43,632 nucleotides of DNA from Armatimonadota bacterium (GTDB taxonomy: Bacteria; Armatimonadota; Zipacnadia; UBA1398; JAKPQA01): positions 1-43,632 of the forward strand of contig JAKPQA010000098.1 of NCBI GenBank assembly GCA_029547025.1. Direction: 5' to 3'. Made by a program: the position numbers and the translations under genes. This document shows, one piece after another, positions 1-7,403 of the stretch. Under the pieces are notes generated by a model. It saw nothing but the letters and a program-made list of their open reading frames with translations. It was not told the DNA's origin and did no database searches. Each line of letters begins with the position of its first letter. Position 1 is the first letter of the stretch.

Positions 1-927
1 CAGCGCCTGGATGCACTCGAACCGTCCCTGCTCCGAGAGCTGGGTCGGCGGCTCCTGCCCGGCCGGCCACTGGGTCACGACATAGGACACCGGCGCATCA
101 GGCGGGCGCTCGCGCAGGTCGTGCAGGATGTTGCTGTCCTCCACGGCCAACGCCTCCGCCAGCCACTGCTCCGCCTCCCGCAACTGCCGGATCAGCCGGG
201 CCGCGGGGGCGAGCCGGACAGCCGGGTCCTCCGAGTTCAGCAGGTCGACGAGGTCGCCCTGAGCGGCCTCGTTCGGCTTCGCGCGCGAGCGCAGCTCGTA
301 GGGCGGTGCCATCACCGCAGACGCCACGCCGCGCGTGAGCCGCTTGGCCTCGTCGGGGCCGCACTTGGCTCTCCACGCTTCCTCGGCCATCGGCAGTGCC
401 GCCGGCCCCGCAATCCACTGGGGTCCGGCGATGACAGACGGCCCTCCGGGCTCTTCGTCCTTGGCCTCCCGTTCGCGCAGCAGGTACGGCACGGCCGGGA
501 GGCCGATCTCCCCCAGCGCTGCCTCGGCCGCGCGCACATCGAACGGGTCCACGCGGTTGAGCATCGCAGACGTCTCATCGGCCTCGAGCCGGTCCGCCCG
601 CTGCGCCCACAGCAGCTCGATGGTTCGCCTGTCTGCGGGGCGCAGGATGCCCAGCAGACGGTACGCCTCGAACCGGCCCCTGCCGCTGAGCTGCTCGTTT
701 GCCAGTAGGTCGAGCACCTGCCGGTGCGTAGCCCTTCTGGCCTTCAGCGCACGGTCGGCGACGGAGCCGACCAGAGCCGGGTCGGTGAATGCGACTCGGG
801 TCCACAGTGCAGTCGTGGGCTCCCACGAGGGCGCCGCCATCGCCAACGGCAGAGCGACCAGAACACCGGTAAGCACGATGCCAACAGCGAGTACGCTGAT
901 GGCAAGCCACAACCTGGCTCGCTTCAC
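1..927 (-). CDS. Secreted HEAT-like protein, partial at window edge
   Basis: The reading frame is open from a GTG at 925-927 to base 1 (309 codons) and continues past the left edge, so the C-terminus is missing. An AGGAGGTGG ribosome-binding site lies a few bases before the GTG. The first 30 or so residues (KRARLWLAISVLAVGIVL...) are a basic stretch plus a hydrophobic segment, typical of a Sec signal peptide or membrane anchor. The rest is rich in Ala, Leu and Arg and contains helix-pair stretches such as EAALGEIGLPAVPYLL and LNSEDPAVRLAPAARLI, which resemble HEAT repeats; this is a weak match by eye. It is the last of five minus-strand genes for exported proteins. No enzyme motif is visible and I do not recognise a named family. 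Confidence 0.7.
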   Translation of the reverse strand, partial: MKRARLWLAISVLAVGIVLTGVLVALPLAMAAPSWEPTTALWTRVAFTDPALVGSVADRALKARRATHRQVLDLLANEQLSGRGRFEAYRLLGILRPADRRTIELLWAQRADRLEADETSAMLNRVDPFDVRAAEAALGEIGLPAVPYLLREREAKDEEPGGPSVIAGPQWIAGPAALPMAEEAWRAKCGPDEAKRLTRGVASAVMAPPYELRSRAKPNEAAQGDLVDLLNSEDPAVRLAPAARLIRQLREAEQWLAEALAVEDSNILHDLRERPPDAPVSYVVTQWPAGQEPPTQLSEQGRFECIQAL

Positions 928-959
928 AGCCTACCACCTCCTCCGAGTATCAGCGCGCA
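902..959. repeat. 58-bp direct repeat, copy A (gene start region)
   Basis: Bases 902-959 and 1166-1223 are the same 58-bp sequence with three differences, 264 bp apart in the same orientation. Copy A contains the ribosome-binding site, the GTG start and the first codons of the secreted protein that runs off the left edge. Weaker similarity extends about 15 bp further toward the gene. Confidence 0.85.
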
Positions 960-1050
960 GGCCGCGAGATGGCCTGCGGCGACAGGCGCGCGGAACACAT
1001 ACGGAGCAGCGGGCGCGCGGGAGAGCGGTGGCGATCGGTGAGCCCCGCCG

Positions 1051-1132
1051 CCCGGGGCTCCCGCCCCGGGCTACCGCACACAACGCCCATTCGGGGCTCC
1101 TCCCGACGTGAGCCCGAGCCCCCGAAGGGGGC
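1051..1132. repeat. GC-rich palindrome pair (REP-like)
   Basis: Two perfect stem-loops lie close together. The first is CCCGGGGC-TCCC-GCCCCGGG at 1051-1070 and the second GCCCCC-GAA-GGGGGC at 1118-1132. The spacer contains further imperfect copies of the GCCC/GGGC theme, for example around 1084-1098. The layout resembles REP/BIME-type elements scattered in intergenic DNA, but no transposase is nearby and I cannot test copy number in the genome. A similar hairpin is found at 2976-2993. Confidence 0.6.
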
Positions 1133-1149
1133 GGCAATCGGTAGCCCGC

Positions 1150-1223
1150 GGCGAGCACACAGACAGCAAGCCACAACCTGGCTCGCTTCACAGCCTGCCA
1201 CCTCCTCCGAGTACCGGCGCGCA
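1150..1223 (-). pseudogene. Remnant start of a paralogous secreted protein
   Basis: This is copy B of the 58-bp duplication. On the minus strand it repeats the AGGAGGTGG ribosome-binding site and a GTG at 1189-1191, followed by KRARLWLAVCVLAAG. That is nearly the same signal-peptide start as the downstream gene (KRARLWLAISVLAVG). After about 16 codons the similarity ends in the GC hairpin region and the frame turns into arginine-rich low-quality sequence. It is most simply the leftover 5' end of a duplicated gene; a conserved translated leader is an alternative. Confidence 0.5.
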
Positions 1224-1316
1224 CGATAGCGCCGGCCGGGGGGCGGGCGGCTCATCTGCGCCCCGGTTCTGGTGTCCTGGGCACCAACGCCCGCGCGGCG
1301 TGGTGCATTGCAGCGC

Positions 1317-2788
1317 TCACCCACGGACGATGTCATAGTGGGCACTCTTGGCCTGTGCGGCGGTGCAGTTCCCCGTTCGTACCCGTCCGCCCCCCTGCGC
1401 CAGCGACTCGCCGCTAGCCTCGATGTAGAAGAACCTCCTGGTCTCTCCAGTGCCGGTGATGGCGTATATGAGGCGGACATGGGCCTCGGTCCAGTTGAGC
1501 ATGTCACCGACCTCCGCCTCGTCGTAGCCCCCGTACCCCGGATCGTCGTGATTAGCGATGAGTTCACAGTCGGCTGCGATATCCCAGGTGGTCTTCTTCC
1601 AAGGACTCCATCCTGCTCCGCCCCTCCAGTGCACGGCAGAGACGAACCCGGAGCAGTCCGTCCCGTAGAGGTCGTAGCCTATCGCCCCACCCGACTTGGT
1701 CTGCTGGTTGGCGGTGCTCTTGCCGCCGAAACCATACCCGCCCCACTCGTACGAAACGTGGAGATAAGCGAAGGCCATCTGGAGCATCGAGGTCAGGTCA
1801 TGCCCGTTGTACTCGGTGGTCCTGATGGATAGGCGAACCCCCTGGCCATCCATGGCTGGATCAGAGGGGTTGTACTTGCTGACCTTGGCCGTCCCGTTCC
1901 CCCACGAGTCTTGGAGCTGACAGTAGGCCCGTGCGTTGCGGGTACCCACGTCGAGAGTGATGCCATTCGCGCCCCACCCGCCGACAGAGTGGCTTCCCTC
2001 GCCTGTGTGCCAGTAGGCTCTGTTGTGGTGGTCGTCGGGGTCTGATCGGTCATGCAGGAGGAAGTTCCAGTTCTGGACGCCCATCGACTCCTGCCCTTTG
2101 CCGGTGGGCGGGGCGGACCGTTCCAGGCTCGCCGGCGCCTCCGGATCCTCCGCGGAGGGCGTTCCGGTGTCAGGATGGGCCACCTTGTACCACTCGCCGC
2201 TGGTCTCCATGCCGCAGTAGTCGTAGTCCTCGCTACCCTTCACGTATATCAGCGCCCGGAAGTCGATCCCGTCGGTGTCGAACGGGTACGCACCTCCGCC
2301 TCTCCAGAAGACGATGAGCTTCTCAAGCTCAACGACCCTGAATGCCCGCGTCGCCACGAGCGAGTCGTCGTCGTTCTTGGTGCCGGAGTCCGAGGCGTAT
2401 ACGCGAAGAACCGCCTGCCCCGTGAAGTCGCTCGCCGCAGTGAAGGTGGGCATGGCGGCGGTCACACTGCTGAAACTGCCCGCCTCTGGGGGCTCGACGC
2501 TCCAGTGGTACGTCACGGGGTCGCATAACACCCGCACGGCGGCGGCGCAGGACCGTCCCAGTAGTCGGTGTCCATGATCTGCGCCTGGACCTGGCCTGAC
2601 TTGCCCTGGATCAGCCACCAGTTGTTCCCATCAGAGGACGCCGGCGGCTTGATGATCCCCGGCGCGATGGCGCCCAGGACGACACTGGTGCCCGCGTCCC
2701 CGCTCTCGGTGCTTCCCTCGCGCCACGCTGCCCACGTCGGAACCGCCAGTGCGAGTCCCCATGCCAGCACTCCTAGGCTTCGGAGCAT
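1317..2788 (-). CDS. Secreted NlpC/P60-family peptidase, frameshifted
   Basis: The N-terminal part starts at ATG 2786-2788 (AAGGGAG ribosome-binding site) with a signal peptide (LRSLGVLAWGLALAVPTWA) and stays sensible through QAQIMDTDYWDG. It then meets a TGA at 2513-2515. A second frame, open from upstream of 2560 to the TGA at 1317, continues with an Ig-like beta-sandwich (VTYHWSVEPPEAGSF ... AVLRVYASD). A C-terminal domain follows with the NlpC/P60 pattern: YEWGG, catalytic Cys in TDCSGFV (codon near 1654), and His in EAHVRLIY. Such enzymes cleave peptide links in the cell wall outside the membrane. The join needs a one-base shift at about 2520-2560, in or near a GCC-rich run. It may be a sequencing error, a real mutation or programmed. 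The peptidase residues themselves are intact. Confidence 0.75.
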
Positions 2789-2887
2789 GCTATGAGTCGT
2801 CTCCCTTCGCGGTGACCACCGGTATGGTCCAGCCTCCCCTGGCCGCGTCCCAGTCGCGCGCAGACCAACCACGCACAGACCACCGTG

Positions 2888-2902
2888 CCCACACATTGTG
2901 GG
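2888..2902. repeat. Small inverted repeat before the NlpC/P60 gene
   Basis: CCCACA-CAT-TGTGGG is a perfect 6-bp stem about 100 bp upstream of the NlpC/P60 start. It could be an operator or simply part of the hairpin-rich gap. Confidence 0.35.
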
Positions 2903-2975
2903 TCGGCAACCAGAGAGCGTCCTCAGCGGTTGCGTGGACGGCCACTCAGGTGAGCCCGGGGCCGGATCGGGGTTG

Positions 2976-2993
2976 GCCCCCGCGTCCGGGGGC
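2976..2993. repeat. GC-rich hairpin, same style as 1051-1132
   Basis: GCCCCCG-CGTC-CGGGGGC is a perfect 7-bp stem in the 261-bp gap between the propeller-like gene and the NlpC/P60 gene. It closely resembles the hairpin at 1118-1132 in the next gap. Confidence 0.5.
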
Positions 2994-3026
2994 ACGCAGC
3001 GGACCAATGGCCCTGGTGGTATCATT

Positions 3027-3045
3027 GGCTGCCTACGGGGCAGCC
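3027..3045 (-). terminator. Hairpin just after the propeller-like gene
   Basis: GGCTGCC-TACGG-GGCAGCC lies 4 bp past the stop at 3050 in the minus direction. It has a perfect 7-bp stem but no T-run, so termination is possible rather than certain. A second, looser CCAATG/CATTGG inverted repeat follows. Confidence 0.4.
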
Positions 3046-3049
3046 CCAC

Positions 3050-4240
3050 CTAGTCAGGCGTGTGGCTCAGACCACCCCCCTCGCCCGCAGCGGCACTGGC
3101 CGGAAAGCAGAGCACACGCAGGGAGTCGGCCCCGAAGTGGACCCACCAGATGCCGCCCCCCGGGGCCTGCTGGGGGAGCCCGGAGTACACGCCTTGCCGC
3201 TCGTGGCGTGGCAGAGGCGCCCACGCGAGCGCATCGCCGGTCTCTCGCGAGTGCGCCACCAGGCAGTCTGGCCGGTCGCCCCACTTCAGGATCGGCCTGC
3301 CGGCTGCGTCCAGCCACGCCGCCCCAACCGCCGAGGCGCCCGCAGGCTTACCGCCCGCGCCCATGACCTCGCGCGGGCTGCGAATAGCCATGCTCCCGGT
3401 CTCGCTTCCGCGACGGTCGAGAACGTACAGGTTGAGGACACCCGGGCTTACGTCGTCGAGTCGAAGCGCTGCGCCCCCCAGCGTGGGCCACGGCGCCGGG
3501 ATGAGGCTGGTGATCGCGAGCCGCTCCGGGTCGACTGCCAGAAGGAAGCACTCCCATTTCTGCAGGTAGCCCTCGGACGCACAGCGCAGGTACAGATCGC
3601 CCGATGTGTCTGCCGCGACGCTGTCGAAGTGGATCCGGTCCCAGTGCCGCTCACCCGCGAGGGCCGCGACCCCCGCCTCGAGGACGGCCCAACCGCCGTA
3701 GGCGACCAACTCGCCCTCCTCGTCGTACTCGTCCAGGATGGGCGTACCCTCGGCGTCGAGGATCAGCATGACGCTATCGGTCGCGCTGTAGACAAAGGTG
3801 CGGCGACGCGAGTCCTCGGCTACCGAATCGGCGGTGCAGAGGTTGAGCGCGCGGCTCGTCGACCCATCAGCCCGCACGCAGAGACGTCGTAGCTTCTCAT
3901 CACGCTGCACGGCCCGCTCCCACGCGGGCTTGAGTGCCGGCAGGGTACGGACAAGCCTGCCGTCGGTGGCGAACTCCTTCAGAAGCCCGCTCGGCCCGTC
4001 GAGAACCAGTAGCGTCCCACGGGGCGTCACCGTCCACGCCTTGACCGTCCACGGCTCGGGCGCTTCGATCGCCTGTGTGTACCCGATGGCGCTGTCGGCG
4101 GTGCCGTACGGGATTCGGAAGAGCTCCTCCAGCGGCCACTGGGGCAGGTCGGCACCCGACGCGGCACATGCCCACGCGGCTAGGGCTGCCATCTGCAGCC
4201 CCCAGAACCAGCTTGCCCTCCTGCGCGGCGTTCGTACCAT
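3050..4240 (-). CDS. Secreted beta-propeller-like protein
   Basis: 396 codons from ATG 4238-4240, chosen for its GGGAGGT ribosome-binding site and the signal peptide that follows (RTPRRRASWFWGLQMAALAAWACAASG). Longer upstream frames are arginine-rich and overlap the neighbour. The mature part has repeated strand-turn units with small-hydrophobic-Gly-Asp patterns (PRGTLLVLDGPSGLLKEFATDGRLVRTL; DSVMLILDAEGTPILDEYDEEG; GDLYLRCASEGYLQKW). This looks like an NHL/6-bladed propeller fold, an assignment made by pattern only. The segment IPYGTADSAIGY...GTLLVLD resembles LPYGIGGLVLA...GTLLVVD in the gene at 5593-6960, so the two are probably paralogs. It lies 34 bp downstream of its neighbour and is likely co-transcribed. 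Function unknown. Confidence 0.7.
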   Translation of the reverse strand: MVRTPRRRASWFWGLQMAALAAWACAASGADLPQWPLEELFRIPYGTADSAIGYTQAIEAPEPWTVKAWTVTPRGTLLVLDGPSGLLKEFATDGRLVRTLPALKPAWERAVQRDEKLRRLCVRADGSTSRALNLCTADSVAEDSRRRTFVYSATDSVMLILDAEGTPILDEYDEEGELVAYGGWAVLEAGVAALAGERHWDRIHFDSVAADTSGDLYLRCASEGYLQKWECFLLAVDPERLAITSLIPAPWPTLGGAALRLDDVSPGVLNLYVLDRRGSETGSMAIRSPREVMGAGGKPAGASAVGAAWLDAAGRPILKWGDRPDCLVAHSRETGDALAWAPLPRHERQGVYSGLPQQAPGGGIWWVHFGADSLRVLCFPASAAAGEGGGLSHTPD

Positions 4241-4274
4241 GGCGACCTCCCGAACGTAGGCAGCTACGTGCGGC

Positions 4275-5603
4275 CTAGTGGATAACGCACCGGAAGCCGG
4301 GACCCAGGCTGTCCCCGACCTCCGGGACACCCCGCACGCGGAGCTCGAAGACCGGGACCCACTGCAGCCGCGGAGCCCGGAGCTCGCAGAACCGGCGCGC
4401 CCCCTCGGCGAACCGCCCGGACAGGCGCAGCGCCTCATACTCCCTCCAGGCGACCTCGCGTGGAGCATCGCTGGCCGGCGGCCACGGCTGCACTGCGCCC
4501 CAGGCGACGAGATCGGGCTCGAGGCCCATCCTCTCGGCCCACCGCGCAGTCAGGGTCAGTAGAGCGATGCGGAGGCCGTAGGCTGCGGGATTCGCCGCCG
4601 GAGTTGGGTAGAGGTGGCGAACTGCACCGCGGAGCTCGATCTCGCCATGGAGGGCAAGCGCGGTGGCGCTGATCACGTCATCCGGTCCACCGGTCTCCGG
4701 CCCGACGAACGCGATGGGCGCGCCCTCGTAGGTCGTGGAGACGGTAAGGCTCGCGCTGTCCAGGCCGGTGGCTGCACGGAGGGCCCGCTCCACGGGAGCG
4801 AAGCGCGGATCTTGCTCAATCCGGCCCGGGGTCAGCGTCGCACGCACGAGGGCCCCTGCAGCGATAGCAGGGGACTCCGGTCCGTCGGTGGCGAGTCGTT
4901 CCGCGCCAGGCTGCGCCTGGCCCGTGGGGCCCATCGGCGCGAGCTCACCACCGGCAGGGGCAGGGAACTCGTTTGGCTGGGCAGGGATACGCTCATCGCC
5001 ATCGTGGAAGCACAGATAGAGCCGCCCCGCAAGGTAGACAGCAAGCTCGTCAGGAGCGCCGCCGGCTTCGGCGCCGGCTACCGCCATCAAGCGTTCGCGG
5101 AGCGGCGGACTCAGGTCGCTCACTCGGACACCCGAGCCGAGCGCCAGTGCCCCGCCCGCGTCCCAATCCAGCTCGAAGGCAAGATCGAGCCAGTCGAGCC
5201 CCTCCGGCCGAAGATAGAGGCTCGTCTCCTGGCGAAGGGAGCCCAGTGCGCCAACCGCGCCCACGGCGTACGGGATCCGGTGGCAAGCGACGGCCACGGC
5301 TCGTAGGATGTCCAGCCTCGGTGCCTGCTCCGCGGCGACCTCCAGCGTCCCGGAGGGCATGCCCACTCCGGCAAGCATCAGCCGGCAGCCCATCTGGTCG
5401 GCCAAGCTCTCCAGAGCCGGCACCACGGGGCCCGGCGCTATACTCACGCTGCGGCGCTCAGCCCAGAAGCCCTGGGTGCCGTCTGGCGGGGCGAATGGCC
5501 ACGACGGCGCGTTCACGATGGCGCGACAGGGGGCGCAGATGAGAACCGCGAGCACGACGGTCTGGCATCCAATCGCCACGGAGCGCCAGCGCCTACCGGT
5601 CAT
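4275..5603 (-). CDS. Exported protein with STN-like N-terminal region
   Basis: 442 codons from ATG 5601-5603, with GAGGTGG about 9 bp upstream. The start overlaps the last 11 bp of the upstream gene, which suggests translational coupling. The N-terminus (TGRRWRSVAIGCQTVVLAVLICAPCRA) is a signal peptide. Residues of about 40-130 (RRSVSIAPGPVVPALESLA, then CRLMLAG, then LDILRAVAVACH) follow the strand-helix-strand rhythm of STN/secretin N-terminal domains. In that pattern a short peptide stretch is 'resolved' as alternating strands and helices; this is a weak resemblance. The remainder is alpha/beta with no catalytic motif that I recognise. It sits between two related propeller-like genes and probably acts with them at the cell surface. 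Confidence 0.65.
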   Translation of the reverse strand: MTGRRWRSVAIGCQTVVLAVLICAPCRAIVNAPSWPFAPPDGTQGFWAERRSVSIAPGPVVPALESLADQMGCRLMLAGVGMPSGTLEVAAEQAPRLDILRAVAVACHRIPYAVGAVGALGSLRQETSLYLRPEGLDWLDLAFELDWDAGGALALGSGVRVSDLSPPLRERLMAVAGAEAGGAPDELAVYLAGRLYLCFHDGDERIPAQPNEFPAPAGGELAPMGPTGQAQPGAERLATDGPESPAIAAGALVRATLTPGRIEQDPRFAPVERALRAATGLDSASLTVSTTYEGAPIAFVGPETGGPDDVISATALALHGEIELRGAVRHLYPTPAANPAAYGLRIALLTLTARWAERMGLEPDLVAWGAVQPWPPASDAPREVAWREYEALRLSGRFAEGARRFCELRAPRLQWVPVFELRVRGVPEVGDSLGPGFRCVIH

Positions 5604-6960
5604 CGAATGCCACCTCGACCATCTCGATGGCTGTGTCGTCGCAGTGGGGAATGGCGACCCGCAACTGGCCGTCGAACCCGCAGCACGGGAGCAGCTCGGG
5701 GCTCGCGACTCGGCGGAAGTCGATGGCGTCCACCAGCCGCCCGTCGGCCGATACCCGAGCAACGCGGCCCAGAACGGTCGGGATCGTCGGCGGCGCCTCG
5801 TCGTACTCGATGCGCGCGGCTGGCTCGGCGAGCTCCAGAAGCGCGCCTGTCCCGATACGGCCCAGCACCCCGACGACCAGAAGCTCGGATCCACTTGCGT
5901 TCTCGAAGGTTGTCTCCGGAACGGGCGTCTGTGCCGCCACGCTCTCTCCCTCGTAGAGGGTAAGGTGCGCCCTCTCGCCTGCCACGTACCCGTAGGCCCG
6001 TCCGCCGCCAACCGGGTAGAGGCCAAGCGACTCGCGGACGACCTGCAGCTCCCGAGAGAGCCACACGCAGCGGGGCACTGCCGTAGGCGAACCGACCGTA
6101 ACCACGAGTTCGTCTCCAGTACGGCTCACGCCGATCACCGGCGGCTCGCGGCGCCACTCGGGGTGGCGCTCGCCGATGGCCGTCCTCAGTTTCTCCCACC
6201 CGCGCGCCTCCCGCACGTCCGTGCCGCCGTCCAGGCCGGCCCGCGCCGATCTGACCTCCTCAAGCTCCGTGTTGCCATCCAGACGGTAGAGCCTCACTGC
6301 CGGCCGCGGTGGTCCCCAGAGCATCGCCACTTGGCCGCCAGCCAGCGGAACGCCAGTCAGCAGAGCCCTCCCTGCTGTGGGATCGGGCGGCGGGACGAAG
6401 CCCCCCGGATCCGACTCCGGCGGCAACAGCGGCCACCCGTCTGCCAGGATCAACCTGACCTCCTCCATCAGCCTGAAGGCCCGATCCATGCGAGGCGGGG
6501 GAGGAGGGGGCACGCCAGGCCAACCCCGGCGCGCGGCCACAGTGCCCTCGCGGGTGAGCCAGAACAGCACACGCCAGCCGCGGTCGACAACCAGCAACGT
6601 GCCTTCGGGCGAGTACGCAACCGACGGCGGCCAGAGGGCCACCGTGGGGACCGCCGGGCCCGAAGCGACCGGCAGCTCCTGGGCGAGCACTAGGCCCCCA
6701 ATGCCGTAGGGCAGACGAGTCAGCGTGATGCCTCGTTCACCCGCCGGCTGCCAGTCAGTTGGCTCGCCGAAACGCGCAATGCCGAGCTCCACCGAGGGGT
6801 TCGAGAGCAGGTTGCCGGGCGCATACAGCGGGGAGTCATCGCCGGCAAGAGAGGAGGCAGCCCAGAGCAGTGCGACGGCGCAGCAGGCGCACGCCGCAGA
6901 TGCGGCAGATGACAGACCGACTGGGTCGCTCGGACGTATGAGAAGCGCCCCGCTGGGCAC
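5593..6960 (-). CDS. Secreted propeller-like protein, first gene of the cluster
   Basis: 455 codons from GTG 6958-6960; no strong ribosome-binding site is visible, so the exact start is uncertain. The N-terminus has a long signal peptide (VGLSSAASAACACCAVALLWAASSLAG) followed by LLSNPSVELG and PTDWQP. That resembles the opening of carbohydrate-binding-like beta-sandwich domains (N-x-S/F-E-x-G ... W). Further on, SPEGTLLVVDRGWRVLFWLTREG matches the propeller-like unit of the gene at 3050-4240. A proline run (GVPPPPPPRM) follows. The 11-bp overlap with the next gene and the divergent ackA upstream suggest it heads the secreted-protein operon. No enzyme function can be assigned. Confidence 0.65.
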   Translation of the reverse strand: MPSGALLIRPSDPVGLSSAASAACACCAVALLWAASSLAGDDSPLYAPGNLLSNPSVELGIARFGEPTDWQPAGERGITLTRLPYGIGGLVLAQELPVASGPAVPTVALWPPSVAYSPEGTLLVVDRGWRVLFWLTREGTVAARRGWPGVPPPPPPRMDRAFRLMEEVRLILADGWPLLPPESDPGGFVPPPDPTAGRALLTGVPLAGGQVAMLWGPPRPAVRLYRLDGNTELEEVRSARAGLDGGTDVREARGWEKLRTAIGERHPEWRREPPVIGVSRTGDELVVTVGSPTAVPRCVWLSRELQVVRESLGLYPVGGGRAYGYVAGERAHLTLYEGESVAAQTPVPETTFENASGSELLVVGVLGRIGTGALLELAEPAARIEYDEAPPTIPTVLGRVARVSADGRLVDAIDFRRVASPELLPCCGFDGQLRVAIPHCDDTAIEMVEVAFDDR

Positions 6961-6974
6961 GACGTATGGGAATC

Positions 6975-6988
6975 GTAGTCATGACTAC
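6975..6988. promoter_or_regulatory. Perfect 14-bp palindrome GTAGTCATGACTAC
   Basis: The sequence equals its own reverse complement. It sits about 15 bp upstream of the GTG start of the secreted-protein cluster, in a divergent control region. Placement and symmetry fit a dimeric repressor or activator site, but no regulator is identified. Confidence 0.4.
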
Positions 6989-7210
6989 CTAGCGGCGCAA
7001 TAGGCTTTTCAAATGTAAGCGGATACATTCCTGGGCCGCAGGGGCGGGCTGTTGAGCGTCTGCTTGGTGGCGCCTCCATGGGCGTCATCCGAGTCCCGGC
7101 TTCTCTCCGCGAATCAGACCGCTGCGGGCTGTCTCTGAAGCCCCCTGCCCTTCTGCGCCCGCAGACTTCGTGCATTTGCGCACGGACTCCGGTGCGACCC
7201 GGCGGCGCGG

Positions 7211-7403
7211 TATGGTATGCTTCCTCCAGTAGCTCGCCAGCACGGGGTGCGCCAGTGGCACCCCGCACTCCTCGTACGTGATCGCGATGGTTGGCCCTTG
7301 GCAGTGGGCTGCGTGTCAGCCCGACCGATAGGGCCCTTCGCGTGCCTGGTCGTCGTCGACCGGTGGCACGGGCCAAACGCAACCTGGGTGGTGCAGAAGG
7401 TAC
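7211..7403 (+). promoter_or_regulatory. Putative ackA promoter and structured leader
   Basis: TATGGTATGCT at 7211-7221 contains two overlapping -10-like hexamers; no good -35 is seen 17 bp upstream, so the promoter is tentative. If it is used, the leader would be about 175 nt long. It would contain two perfect stems: CGGGGTGC/GCACCCCG at 7243-7265 (7-nt loop) and GGGCTG/CAGCCC at 7306-7322 (5-nt loop). There is no T-run after either, so they are not obvious terminators. Confidence 0.3.

Larger units (their letters stand above)
928..1316. other. Gene-free stretch with duplication and hairpins
   Basis: This 389-bp gap between two secreted-protein genes holds no convincing intact gene. It contains part of the 58-bp duplication (copy B, 1166-1223) and a run of GC-rich hairpins (about 1040-1145). 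Reading frames that cross it are arginine- and proline-rich on both strands, as expected from GC-rich noncoding DNA. Confidence 0.6.
6961..7403. other. 443-bp divergent intergenic region
   Basis: This gap separates the start of the secreted-protein cluster (minus) from ackA (plus). It holds a 14-bp perfect palindrome at 6975-6988, a possible -10 element near 7211-7221 and two stem-loops before ackA. No protein-coding frame here looks real, and I see no known riboswitch class. Confidence 0.5.

Noticed and set aside
950-1567. Long frames across the gap on both strands
   Set aside because: Arginine/proline/serine-rich frames with no ribosome-binding site or domain, typical of GC-rich noncoding DNA.
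3062-3892. Plus-strand frames opposite the secreted cluster
   Set aside because: They mirror the minus-strand genes, have no signal peptide or domain, and lack ribosome-binding sites.
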